A DNA stretch of 64,000 nucleotides from Haematococcus lacustris. Its lineage: Eukaryota; Chlorophyta; Chlorophyceae; Chlamydomonadales; Haematococcaceae. The notes below the pieces were generated by a model. That model was not told the DNA's origin, made no database searches, and saw only the letters and a program-made list of their open reading frames with translations. The DNA lies in the NCBI GenBank assembly GCA_030144725.1, contig JASKMD010000006.1, positions 4,725,555 through 4,789,554 of the forward strand, in the 5' to 3' direction. Shown here in pieces: positions 19,829 through 30,500 of this stretch. The translations under genes were made by a program, and so were the position numbers. Numbering within the stretch: the first letter of the stretch is position 1; each line of letters begins with the position of its first letter.

Positions 19829-22220
19829 ATGCGCATCCGTAGTCAAGCACTCAACCGTAGCGCGTTCACACCTGGTCTGTACGCTGCGACTGCCGATAGA
19901 CGGTCGCACATTTGTCGCATAGCCACGCACTCAGGCACTCAGTCAGCGCCGCAACCTCGGCAGCAGCGGGAGGCACGCCAGCCAGAGGACTTGGACGACC
20001 CTGCACAAATTGGTGCACGAACACATTGCGTCGTGAAGGCCAAGGTACGTTACGTAACCTTGGCAGCACGCAGTTACGCAGCACCGTAAAGGTCACATGG
20101 CGTGGCACTACTGCCTGCCTAGGAACGCTCGTTATGCACGGGCCAGGATGTGTCCTTGGGCACTTACATGACCCTGCCAGTGGAACAATACTTTGTGCTG
20201 GATCCCAAGCAAATCAGGCACCTGGATGGCAACCGATTTGTGCTGCTAGTGCCACGCATTTCTGTGAGTCACCATCTGAGCAACAGCTGACCACACGGAC
20301 TCGCAACGACAGCCCTGCACTCATACCACATGCCTAACTGACACAACCACCAGCTGTCTGTGTCTTTGTGTGGTGTCTGTGTATGGTTTGTGTTTGGTGC
20401 ATATGGTGCAAGGCCAGGTACTGGAGCACATCTCCCTGGCCTCCTACGATAGTCAGGGGGATGTGCTCCAGCCACATTTTTGTGTCACTGCTCACACCAT
20501 GTCATCGTCCTGCACTGCCAGATCTTTAACATCTGGTTGGAGCCTGAGGTGGAAGTGACGGTGACGACAGAGAAGCAGCCCGGGCGAGTGGTGCTGCAGG
20601 CGGAGCATTGTCGCATGAAGTAAGTGTTGCATAGAGCGCCCATCCTCTGAGCAGTGCCCGCCTGCCCGGCAGAGTACATGCTCCCCAAGTTGGCTCCTGC
20701 TACTCCACTGTTAGATATGCCCGCCAGCAGCACCCGGCCTGCAGCAGCTGCTGAACACAACAGAAGGAGAGAACTATTCCGGCAGATCTGGCTTGCATCA
20801 AGGGTTGAGCTTTTGCCTGGGGCACGGCCTGCTCCCATCCCCTAGCGGCTGAACAGTTCACGCCCAGCCTAGGGAGCAGCTCAACAGCGGGTGACGCCAC
20901 CCTGTGTGGCCTTCTGCAGGCAGCATCTGGAGGAGAGGGGGGCAGGGTGTCCCAGGCAGCAGGGGTGTTCAGTGTGGCAGGCGATGCTGGGCTAGAGAGG
21001 GCCGCAGTGGCTGAGGCTCAGCCCTAACCCCAGCTCTAGCCCTAACCCCAGCCCTAGCCCTAACCCCAACCCTAGCCCTAACCCTAGCCCTAACCCTTTC
21101 TCTAACCTTAACCCATCTTGCGTGGTGCAGCTGACTTGCACGCTGCTTTCTGTGTTGTGATTACGTCCTGGTTGTGGTGCAGGGGTAGCGAGCAGGTGGA
21201 GCGGCTGCAGCTCAATTCGCGCTTCTGCATGCGCTTCGTGACCCAGCTGACCTGGAGCAGCGGGTTGCAGCAGGAGGTACAGGGCCAGGACGGTGCAAGG
21301 TGGGCTCGGCTCAGGGGGTGTCTGGTGCTGGCTCAAGGCTGCTGGTGCTGGGGCTGCAGCATGGCTCTGTCAGTCTAGGAGGGCACCCTATGGTACAAGG
21401 TGCCACGTCTAAACACATGATAACTATTACAATTACAGAAATATATAGGTTATGAAGGTAGGTAGGTCAGCCTGACCTTAGAGGCCAGTCTGACCCTTAC
21501 CCTTACAATAATAAACTGTAGTAATATACCATGTGAGTGTATCAAGGTGGGAAGGTTTGCATAACTCTAACCCTATTCCTAACCCTACCCCCTGCTATCC
21601 AAGCGTAAGCTACGCCCCAGCTGGCCCCTCTCCCCTGATGTCATGTTGGTACTCGGACCCTCCTTGCTTTGCACCCTATGCTCCCCACTCACCGCCAACC
21701 TCAAGCTTTGGTGTCCTGTCACGTCCCTTCTTCCCCATCTGCCTCGTAGCGCTGGCCCCAGTGGCCAGATTCAAGGCAACTCCCAGCTGGACGTGTGGTG
21801 CGAGGTGGTGCCGCCCTTCCACCACATGCCTCGCTCTGCCCTGGTGGTAAGCCCAGGCCGCTGTCCTGCTGCTGCTGCTGTTGTTGCTGCTGCTGCTCCT
21901 TCATTGCGGTGGCTGGCATGCACCTGCATGTGAGAACTGACATGTGCGCTACACCTGATACACTTGGTTACACCTGATACACTTGGTACACCGGTCCACC
22001 AGCTATCCCCATCCCCTCGCTTTCCTTGCTGCCCCAGGCCGCTTGCAATACGGTGCTGCGTGCGCTGGTGGGCACGCTCTTGCCCTTGTTCATGCGCCAG
22101 CTGGCCGACGACTACGTGCGCTGGAGCAACGACCCGGAGTACCGAGCGGCCCGAGCGGCTCGCAGCTTACCCGCCGCGATTGCGCCGCCGGTCCCTGCCT
22201 CGGTCAACCTGCTCCACTAA
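19829..22220 (+). CDS. DUF1997 family protein, probably plastid-targeted
   Basis: Six exons (19829-20044, 20123-20263, 20522-20619, 21183-21276, 21769-21846, 22038-22220) join in frame to about 269 residues. Residues 1-70 are rich in Arg, Ser, Ala and Gln, compatible with a chloroplast transit peptide. Exon 2 carries LPVEQYFVLDPKQIRHLDGN, exon 3 IFNIWLEPEVEVTV, and exons 5-6 VWCEVVPPFHHMPRSALVAA then LRALVGTLLPLFMRQLADDY, matching the order of blocks in plant and cyanobacterial DUF1997 proteins. The biochemical role of the family is not established to my knowledge. Splice sites are canonical. The choice of 20522 as acceptor of exon 3 rests on the family order RIS-IFN; an in-frame alternative at about 20417 would add residues and cannot be excluded. 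Intron 4 contains degenerate telomere-like repeats. Confidence 0.85.
20775..20850 (-). repeat. Dispersed repeat shared with 28548-28625
   Basis: Read on the minus strand, about 75 bp (GGGAGCAGGCCGTGCCCCAG onward) align at roughly three quarters identity with plus-strand 28548-28625. It sits in intron 3 of the DUF1997 gene. The parent element is not identified. Confidence 0.55.
21021..21113 (+). repeat. Degenerate telomere-like CCCTAA/CCCTAG repeats in an intron
   Basis: About 15 imperfect hexamers mixing CCCTAA, CCCTAG and CCCCAG within intron 3-4 of the DUF1997 gene. They look like an old interstitial telomeric sequence or a diverged simple repeat. Confidence 0.8.
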
Positions 22221-22857
22221 TGGCGACGGCGCCGCGCCACGGAGCTGCAATACGCGCTGTGCGTAGCTATTGCCACTCTATCGCTAGCCCTCATGTCGAG
22301 ATCAGGGCGGGAGTACGGAGGCGGTGTGGTTGGCGCTCTGATCAGGAACGAGCAGCTGTCTGGTGCCCCAGCAAAGGGTCATACCCGTCGCGCAGCGCAG
22401 GGGCGGGAGCGCAAGCAGAAGCGCATCTACAATTACACGGGGCATACAGGAGCGGGGCACTGCAACGCACTCTGGCAGCAGCTAACCGAACGAATAGGCT
22501 GGCGGATCATGACGGGCGAGGCTGTGGTTGCTTTGCGTTGCTTTCAAGTCTTTAAGCATCAGAGTATCTTAGGCACGCATCGTGACATCACCAATGGTAG
22601 AGCATATAATATATGGCATGTTCGGCAACAGTACTGATAACATGACACTTTCGTTGAGCATCACATCTTCCTACGCTTTGCCACAGTAGTGGAGGGTTGT
22701 GTGATCAATTATTCGTTTCAACTCTCTATCTCAACTCAACAACCCGCCAACTACAAAATTTTGCCCGGCACCCCACGCTCACAACAACTCGCAGCGTAAC
22801 AAAAAACATGGCGGCCACATCTTGCTGCACAAAGCTCTCCCAGTATTTTCTAGGCCT
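22221..22857. other. 3' flanks of two convergent genes; no gene seen
   Basis: This holds the 3' ends of the DUF1997 gene (plus strand) and the CAAD gene (minus strand). Open frames here show no family features. Confidence 0.5.
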
Positions 22858-24951
22858 CTATTCGCTGCTATCGCCTCCCTGCCGAAACGAAACAGGTGAG
22901 CCAGCCTTGCCTGGCTTGTGAGTGCCCTCAGAACCCAAAGATATAGCTGCAGGGTTCTTGGCGGCGTCTTCTGTCAGGATGAACGCGCCCGCGGATGGCG
23001 GCAGCGTGTCCTCTTGCGGGAGCGACCGCAGCGCGGCACTTAAGCTTGGGTAAGGCGGAATCGGAGTGGCGTCCTGCAGCTGGGCCGCGCTCGGCTCGCT
23101 GCTGCCGCCCGCGTCGCCGCTCAACACGCTGCCGATCGCCGCGCCCTTGCTGCCGCTGCTGGTGGTGCTGCTGGTGGTGCTGGCGGCTGGCGTGACAGGG
23201 CTGGATGCGAAGGAGCTGGCGGCTCCGTTGCTGGCACCATCGTCAACCCCACCGCTGGACACAAACTGTGAGAACGGCGTGCCCTGGCCCTCCACCGCGT
23301 CTCGAAACTGCTCAAACGCGCTGGACAGCTTACCACGCAGCTCCACCCGCCCCTCCCCAAACAGCACGTACCTGCAGCACAGGCGGCACAAGCAGCGGGG
23401 GGCTGGACTCAGGGCACAGCAGCGCACTTAAGCAGCAGATGAACGCCATCACACTGCTTGAGCTGGGCCAGGTAGCTCCCCCCTGCTGGTAGCGGATCAC
23501 CACCTGGTCTACAGGTCAGGCAGCCGACCCGCACCGCCCTACACAACCACACGCCAGACCCATCACAACCGAGGCATCGCCACTGAGCCATGGCACCAGG
23601 CTCAAACCACCCCGCATACCCCTCCCCGGCCACGCCCCAACCCTGCAAGAAGCCTTACCGTACCCAGCGTTACCGTGTAAGGATATCCTACCCCTACCCC
23701 TACCCCTACCCCTACCCCTACCCCTACCCCTACCCCTACCCCTACCCCTACCCCTACCCCTACCCCTACCCCTACCCCTACCCTACCCCCCTGCGCCCCA
23801 CCACCCCTCACTCCTGCACTGCCCAGCTGCCAGCTCACATCCCCCAAGACCCCCTTGCATTCAGCTGGGCACAAGCTGGCCTGGCCTGGCCCTGACGCAC
23901 CTCCAGAAGAACTGGCCCGACTGCAGCAGGCCAATGAACAGGAGCAGGTTGGGCAGCAGGGGCAGGTGCTCCACCCTGTCCAGCACCGCGCTGCAGATCC
24001 AGGAGCCAAACAGCAGGCCAGCCGCGCCCACCAGCCAGCTGCGCTTGTACTTCACACCCTCCCAGCGAGCCTGTAGCCAGTCAGGGCCAAGAGGTGAGGG
24101 TGGGTGGGGAGAGGGATGAAGGTGAGGGGGGAGGCAGGGGGCGGGGCCAGGGGGGTGCGTGGAAGGCAGGCAGGGGGAGGGAAGTGGGTGGTGCCCCGTT
24201 AGCTGCAGTCCAGCTTGAGTGCAGCCAGGGCCAGGTAGTGTACCCTCAAGGGGCCCTGGTTTGCTGTTGGGCCAGGAGCACAGCGGGCTGAGGTTAGTTT
24301 GCAGGTCCTAAGGACAGGCTATGCAGGACAGGCAGGGCAGGGCACAACAGGCACCAAGTGCCACAGCAGGGCAGGGCCAGTTGTCATCTTCAGGCACAAA
24401 GTGACTAGCAGGTACAGCAGTCAAAGCTGTGTCAAGCAGAGCTGCACAGGCAGGGGAACGGGGACACTGGCAGGCGTGCGGAGATGTTGCACCCAATCGC
24501 GCTGCCTCGCCCGCGAGGGCGTGCTGCCCCCACACCACCGTGCTGCTGCTGCTGCTGCTGCTGCTGCTCCTGCTGTTGTATCCCACAGACACTGCACTCG
24601 CATACGTGCGGCGCCGTGGCCTTACGCGACTGGGCGTTCGCGCCCTGACACCCTTTACGTTCACTCCGATCTGCCCCTAGATTTCCCCCTGCGCACCTTC
24701 AAGCGATCCCACAGCTCGGACGTCGCCTCGTCGTCGTAAGCGGCAGTGCTGGGAGTAGAGCTCAAGTTTAGCTGTGGGTAGCCTGTTAGCGGGGCATCCC
24801 GTGCGATACGGCCCTCCCCAGCCTCGCTGCCCTCTCGGTACGCCACCACCCGCACAGCTGTCCTGCGCGCTCGAAGGCTGCCCGGCACTGACGACATGCG
24901 CTGACGCAAGCCGGACGTCAACATTCCACTGCGCTGCTGGACGGCGATCAT
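22858..24951 (-). CDS. CAAD/CURT1-like thylakoid membrane protein with long tail
   Basis: Three minus-strand exons (24951-24697, 24070-23901, 23371-22858) give about 312 residues. The first 50 residues are Arg/Ser/Ala-rich with few acids, a likely plastid transit peptide, followed by TSELWDRLK. Two hydrophobic segments lie at about residues 97-115 (WLVGAAGLLFGSWICSAVL) and 121-141 (LPLLPNLLLFIGLLQSGQFF). They are followed by WRYVLFGEGRVELRGKL, the layout of CAAD-domain proteins such as CURVATURE THYLAKOID 1, which bend thylakoid grana margins. A roughly 130-residue Ser/Ala/Gly-rich tail after the domain is unusual, since CURT1 proteins are normally short, so a divergent role is possible. Start ATG at 24951 is chosen as the first Met of the frame. 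Splice junctions are canonical and restore the frame (phase 0, then phase 2). Confidence 0.75.
23686..23792 (+). repeat. (CCCCTA)n hexamer tract, about 17 copies
   Basis: Near-perfect CCCCTA repeats in the second intron of the CAAD gene. This hexamer is the intermediate form seen between CCCCTG and CCCTAA at the telomeric array near 47.9 kb. Confidence 0.95.
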
Positions 24952-26815
24952 GGCGAGCAAATACGGAGCTAGCGGGAGAGCATTTAGCAGAAGAGAACGC
25001 TAAATGTGTGAGAGTGAGACCAAAACACTATTGATGCTGGCCCAACGTTCGATCCGTACAGCCCTCATCCTACTCCAAAAAACAGTAATGAGTCGTAATC
25101 AAGCTCAGGCTGCGACCTCATCGTTGTAAGGGCTACTGCTAGTGTGCCTACCGTATTGCCTTGCCCTGTGTCAGGGCCTCCCAACCCCCTTGAAAAGGGG
25201 GTGTGTCCGTTTCACGCGGTTTATTTCTCGTACAGTTAGCGGATTGATCAACGAAGCACATCAGGATGTTGAGGACTCGCTTGGCTACACGCTACGGCTG
25301 TCCTGAGCGTCCATGACTATGTATATGATGCACTGCTTAGGCGTGAACCCGGCCTACATTTTGTGGGCAGATATCACCATGCACGCCTCCTCCACCCTCG
25401 ACCTTCTTAATGATGCCGTGATGAAGCAAACGCAAGTATGTGTGCGGTCGCGCTTTGTGTTGCGATGGCCGGAAACGCGAGTTTGAAACCTAAGAAGCTT
25501 AAATGCTTCTTTAACGCACCCACACCACTGCTGATGCTGCGATTATAACAGCCGCATACTTCTTAGCATCGATTAGCTTCCTACTAACTTGTCATTTGTG
25601 TCGCTCGCGCTGTCAAGCGAGAGCGGAGTGGTTGTATGCTCTAGCGATCCATCAAGCATCTATATGCACCCTTCACCTCTTATTACAGTAGACTATGTGG
25701 CCTAAGAGTCAAACTGACCGCGGGACTCTTCATACTTGAGCCCTTTCTGCTCGTTCCCCTGCTTACGTGCTTTAATCGTTGTAGCAAGAGCATATGCGTA
25801 GGTGCGAAGCCTTCGTTGTGTCGCTACATCGTTTTGGGACATCACCACTGAGACATGTGCTTCGGTCCATGCCACAACGTGCATACCCCACTGGCTGGGT
25901 ACAATAGATGAGCAACAAGTATCTAAAGGCAAACATCTAGTAGGACTGGTGGACACTGAGCCCTAGAACACTGGCAACGTGCATACCCCACTGGCTGGGT
26001 ACAATAGATGGGCAACAAGTATCTAAAGGCAAACATCTAGTAGGACTGCAAGCACCCCACACACGCAAATTAGTGCACAACTATCGATTTTGAGGGGGTG
26101 TTTTTTGTCAACGATTCGCCTCGGAATGAGACTTTTGTTCCATGGCCACCAACATCGTTAATAATCTCGTATTAATTAGTGAAATTCCTGAATCATATAA
26201 TTATTATTTAGGTATCCCTTCTATAAGCTACTCCTTGCAGTGCAGTACTGCACCATACCTAATGCTGCAGCGTTGCACCAAATCTCAGCGTGGAAAAATT
26301 TCAGTCTAAAAATTCAGTCTAGCAGTATTATGATGAAATATAGTAGTTATGTTGGTAATTCATTGGTATTTTAATGGTTTGGAGATTGTTGTTCCTTAAA
26401 ATCTCATTTGGTGTAGTACAGCACTTGTAACTAGTGCACTACTTCATTACACCCCATTGTGCAGTATCGCACCACACCGAGTGGTGTAATTCATCACCTC
26501 ACCGATATCTCACCAACCACGCATATTTATGAATTCTCGTTCAAACCCCATTCTTACAGTCACATTACCGGGCTATGTACCAAATCTCAGGCCGAAAATC
26601 CGAAAAATGCTGTTACTAATTTGCCCGAGTGCCATCGCAGATGTGGTTGAAGAACACCCCTCCCGCGCAACTGCAACTCTTGCCTTATGGCCACAACAAA
26701 CACTCCTACAAATTAATCCCTGCGTCCGTCCCTGCGTGTTGACCGACCTTGTCCGATCGGGCTGAAATTTTGATAGATGGTAGTTTGCAGAAAATAAAAC
26801 ATATTTTTCAGAATA
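24952..26815. other. Gene-poor, partly AT-rich intergenic region
   Basis: No gene is recognised. A GC hairpin (ACCCCCTT paired with AAGGGGGT) lies at 25184-25202. A 73-bp direct repeat lies at 25875-26047. From about 26080 to 26620 the sequence is distinctly AT-richer than the rest of the window, suggesting foreign or mobile DNA of unknown type. Confidence 0.5.
25875..26047 (+). repeat. 73-bp direct repeat with 100-bp period
   Basis: 25875-25947 and 25975-26047 are identical except for one visible A/G difference (GATGAGCAAC versus GATGGGCAAC). The 27-bp spacer is unrelated. Confidence 0.92.
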
Positions 26816-26932
26816 AATATTTTAAAAACATCAAAGGCGGCTGCGCTGTGGCCCTGTGGCTAGAGTGCAGGGATGAGTGCAGGGATAGGTTGCGGGCCAC
26901 AGCGCAACAGCTGTTGATTTTTTCAAAATATT
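26816..26932. repeat. Imperfect inverted repeat able to form a 39-bp-arm hairpin
   Basis: Left arm 26816-26854 (AATATTTTAAAAACATCAA to GTGGCCC) and right arm 26894-26932 are reverse complements with several mismatches. The loop contains two direct copies of GAGTGCAGGGAT. It could be a small foldback element or a structured RNA, and it lies at the 3' side of the minus-strand ORF cluster that follows. Confidence 0.7.
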
Positions 26933-26934
26933 GT

Positions 26935-28090
26935 TCTAGCAATGTGCTTCTGCACGGCCTTCTGCCAGCCTGCCACCAGGGTGTTGCCGACTGGCTGATC
27001 CCTGGGCGACACCTTGTGGTAAAGGAGGTAGGCCCTGAGCTGCTCGCGTGTGAACCGGGTTGCCTCCTTGGCTGAGGTATTGCTGTAGTCTGCACCCCGT
27101 TGCTTGCTGGAATCGCTTGCTGGAATGCCTGCTGTAGCTGCTGCAGGGGGGCCTGGGTGGGCACGTTCAACACCATCTTGGCGTTCCCGTCTACCATGCA
27201 TGCTGCCTCCTCCGCCTTGCGTGCTGCCTTGGCCTCCCGGTTGTCGGCTGCTGAGGTTGTCTCCTTGTCACGCTTCTGCTTGCGGAGCGTGAGGAGCCGA
27301 GCCTCAAAGTCTGCCAAGTTGATGTTGGCGAGTGCCCCGGGGTCGAGCTTGTTGTTGATGCTGCCGATCATGGCATCCAGCCCTTGCTTGGCACTGTTGC
27401 CGTGCTTTGTGTGTTGCAGGCTGGATTCCACTGCGTGGTTTGAGATGGGTGCTGCCCCAAAGAACTCCACTAGGTGCGTGCGAAGGCCTGGACTGCACGG
27501 CTGGCCAGCTGCCAGCTCCCGGATGTCATCAAGGAAATCCTATAGCGTGCCATACGGGTCAAAGACGGCTGGGTCGAATGGCAGAAACTGCTGCCCGCTT
27601 GGTGGCTGCCGCCGCCCCCCCTGTTGTTGCTGATGCTTTTGCCGCAGGTGCACGTCCCACTGTTGCAGCCTCATGTCCCGCTGTTTCAGCACCTGCTCAG
27701 CTGCCTTCTGTGCGTACAACGCGTTTGAAGAGCCCATGGCTGCCAGCAGGTGAGGGAGCTGGAAGAATAGCTGGCTGTGTTCGTACAAGTTCTGCCTGGA
27801 TGTGCTTGTTGATGAGCACAACGAGCTTTGGCTTGGCAGCCGCCCATTGTTGGGGGCCTTCCAAGGCCATGGGGTTGGGGGCAGAGGCAGCAGCTGTGAG
27901 GAGGGAACTAGCAACTGTATGGGCGGAAGGGGCTGTGGCGACAAAGAGCCCCTGAGCATGCTTGAAGATGTAGGGGAAGCGCTCCTCCGCGTCCTGCGTT
28001 GAAGCGTCCAGAAGGTTGTCCAACAGCTGCTCCACATGCGGGGCTGGCGGTGAGGCACCTCCACGCGGTGGCCCTGGTAACAATCCGCGT
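26935..28090 (-). pseudogene. Unidentified transposon-type ORF, broken
   Basis: Minus-strand coding sequence is recognisable by continuity and composition but not by family. The first frame (28083-27697) includes PHVEQLLDNLLDASTQDAEE and LVVLINKHIQAELVRTQP. It then shifts near 27780 to a frame with QLPHLLAAMGSSNALYAQKA and FDPAVFDPYGTL. That frame meets an in-frame TAG at 27540 and continues as DFLDDIRELAAGQP and ADFEARLLTLRKQKRDKE. A final shifted frame near 27000 carries REQLRAYLLYHKVSPRD. One frameshift or intron and at least one nonsense codon are therefore present. The repetitive setting suggests a mobile-element protein; no catalytic motif was recognised. Confidence 0.45.
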
Positions 28091-28661
28091 TGACTTCGGT
28101 CGCACGGATTGGCTAAGCTACCTCACCACCGCACCCAGCGGTATATAAATTGGGATGCAACGGGAAAGCCTTCCCAGGCTTGAACGGGCACCGCTTTGTC
28201 CAGCGGAATACAAATGAGGTCCGGGTGCCGCACACGACCGCTGGGGGTCACCGAGCTGTTGTGGAGTTGCTGGCGTCGTCAAGGAGGGAGCAGAGCAACC
28301 TCAACGCATGACGTTGGCTGACAGCTGAAGTTTGGACTTTTGGAGCCTGAACTTCAGCTTTTAGTGCGACATCCGGCGGACAAGGCTGGAATTGCTCTCG
28401 TCAACGAGGAGAAGAGATAAGGCCAGCTGCCGAGTGCACTAGTCTTTGCTCCTCTCATGCCTCTTTGTTTGCCTTGGGTGCTAGCTGTGGTCTGTGGCTA
28501 CAGCTAGGGCAGCTTGGTGGGGACATGTCCAGCCTGTGTCCAACGTTTGGAGGTGGGAGCAGGCCGCGCCACAGGCGGAAGCTCCTCCCTTAATGCACGC
28601 CGGTTTGTACCGGAGTAGTTTTCTTCTTTCTTCTTTCTTCTGCTCCACATGCCGTGCAACC
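28091..28661. other. Spacer with TATA-like box and dispersed repeat
   Basis: A TATATAAA word at 28142-28149 could be a TATA box. 28548-28625 is the second copy of the repeat found inverted at 20775-20850. Pyrimidine run TTCTTCTTTCTTCTTTCTTC at 28620-28640. Confidence 0.45.
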
Positions 28662-29291
28662 TCAAAGGCGTGCATGCCGCCCTCTGTGGCCACCCACCCG
28701 GGTGGCTGGGTGGCAGGCTGGCTGCGTGGCTGGCTTGGTGCCTTGGCTGCTGAGCATGCCTCGCAAGAAGGGCAGTGACACCCTCGAGCGCATCAGGAGA
28801 TTCCACTTGTCCTTGAGGTCCTTGTTGAAGCCCTTGTTGGCTGCGGCCACCTGTGCCCGCAGCTGCTCCAGCTTGATGTTGGTGGTGGTCAGCTGCTGCT
28901 TGGTGTGGGCCAGCTCAGTGCGGGCCGCTGCCAGGTCTTTCAGGGCGGCCTCCAAGGCAGCCGTTGTGTCAGTGAGTTGGGCTTGTGTGCCCTGCAGCTG
29001 CCGCAAGAACGCCTCCTCCATCTGGTCGACCTGCTGCATAAACCCCAACAGGTCTAACTCCCACTGCTGCTCACGCTGACAAGCAGAGACCAGCAGGCTG
29101 CAGTGCCGCTCCCTGAGCTGGCTGTACAGCTGCTGGGAGCGTACAAGGTCAGCAGTGACGGCTGCATGTGCAGCGGTGAGGGCTGCATGCGCAGCGGTGA
29201 GCTGCTCCATGCTCTTGGCTGCCTCATACTGAGCCTGGGCCTTTGCCCCATTGGCTCTGTTTGCTCTCGTGTGCTTTTTGACGGGTGGCAT
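28662..29291 (-). CDS. Coiled-coil ORF of unknown function, transposon context
   Basis: A 209-residue open frame beginning MPPVKKHTRANRANGAKAQA, basic at the N-terminus and then strongly alpha-helical and heptad-like (MEQLTAAHAALTAAHAAVTA; LEAALKDLAAARTELAHTKQ), ending in a short Pro/Gly tail. No enzymatic motif is seen. It sits between other element-like fragments on the same strand and may be the first ORF or exon of a hAT-like element whose transposase remnant lies at 30019-29636. Whether it is expressed cannot be judged. Confidence 0.45.
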   Translation of the reverse strand: MPPVKKHTRANRANGAKAQAQYEAAKSMEQLTAAHAALTAAHAAVTADLVRSQQLYSQLRERHCSLLVSACQREQQWELDLLGFMQQVDQMEEAFLRQLQGTQAQLTDTTAALEAALKDLAAARTELAHTKQQLTTTNIKLEQLRAQVAAANKGFNKDLKDKWNLLMRSRVSLPFLRGMLSSQGTKPATQPACHPATRVGGHRGRHARL

Positions 29292-29359
29292 GTCAGGCAG
29301 AAGGGCAGTGGGGAGGTGCTTGGAGGTGGTGGTAGTCAGCTGGGCCTGCTAGGGTGGGC

Positions 29360-30500
29360 TGCTGGTAAGTACTGTGGGCAGGAAGGGTTAGTGGTGCTTG
29401 GGCTCCTGCAATTGACAATCCATGGCTCACTGAGCTTTGAGAGTAATATTGACTCTTCTGTCTCAGCTGGGCATATGAGTAGAGTAGCCTTTGATTTGGG
29501 GGTCAGCAAAGAAATACGACATCTCTCTGAGTTTTGGCTGGATTGCTGCAAATCCTACCTGCTCAGCGGAGCAGCATCTGAAGCTTGTAAAGCCCATTTA
29601 GGTGTGCCGTGATGTACTCAGAAACTCCTGCATCATCAGATGTTCGTCGTGTAACCTGTGCTGGCGGCCATCGGCGCAAGAATAGTGGCAACTGCTGCGT
29701 GCACCTCAGTGCTGGACACTGAGCCCCAGCAGGTCCCAGTGCTTCTTGGTGAGGCTGCACAACTGAGGGCTAGCTGCGCTTGCAAACCTTGTCTGCCCCA
29801 GCCCTCTGCCTTGCCCCATGTTGTCATTGCCTTGTGCAACGCGTTGTGAATCTGGTGGCTGACACATGGCCAGAAGATGATGAGGGCCAGCCCCTGCTGT
29901 CTGCGCAAGGCATTGATGCTGACAGCCAGCCCGCTAATGCGCCCAATATTGCCAGCTGCGCTGTCCACTGTGATGCTGGCTAAAGACGTCCATACCAATT
30001 GCTTCCTGCAGACGTCCACAAACTGCTGAACAGCTGGGTATGACGAGTTGTCCGGACACTCTGCTTGCTTGCTTGCTTGCTATCTTGTGGCTTTTGTCGC
30101 GTGGCATGTCAGGCAGAAGGGAAGTGCAGAGGTGCTAGGAGGTGGTGGGTAGGCAGCTGAGCCTGCTTGGGTGGGCTGCTGGCAGGTACTGTGGGCAAGA
30201 AGGGCCTGTGGTGTTTGGGCTCCTGCAGTTGACACGACAAGGCTCACTGAGCTTTGTGAGTAGCTCCTGCGATTGACAGGCCATTGGCTCACTGAGCTTT
30301 GAGAGTAATATCATTTCTTCTGTCACAGCTGTGCATATGAGTAGAGTAGCCCTTGATACAAGTGTCAGCACAAAAATAAGACATCTCTGTGATTTTTGGC
30401 TGGATTTGCTGTTTTGGCTGAATTTCTACCTGCTCAGCTGAGCCGCAGCCGTAGCTAAGAAGACCTGTTTTGGTTTGCTGTGGTGTACTCGGAAACTCCT
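29360..30500. repeat. Two diverged copies of a roughly 250-bp segment
   Basis: The stretch beginning GTACTGTGGGCAGGAAGGG (about 29368) through GAGTAGAGTAGCC and the CTCTGAGTTTTGGCTGGATT block recurs from about 30188 to 30425 with substitutions and a small internal duplication of the GGCTCACTGAGCTTTG block. The hAT-like fragment lies between the copies. Confidence 0.7.
29636..30019 (-). pseudogene. hAT-like transposase fragment
   Basis: The frame contains SITVDSAAGNIGRISGLAVS followed by LIIFWPCVSHQIHNALHKAM. This resembles the hAT/DUF659 core block in which a catalytic Asp lies in V(T)D-x-A-x-N and is followed by an aromatic-x-P-C-x-x-H segment. About 80 residues are recognisable. The start, the first catalytic Asp region and the C-terminal dimerisation domain are missing, so it is a remnant. 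Family assignment rests on motif spacing only. Confidence 0.5.

Noticed and set aside
25875..26047. CRISPR array
   Set aside because: Only two long repeats with one spacer in a eukaryotic context; no array and no cas genes.
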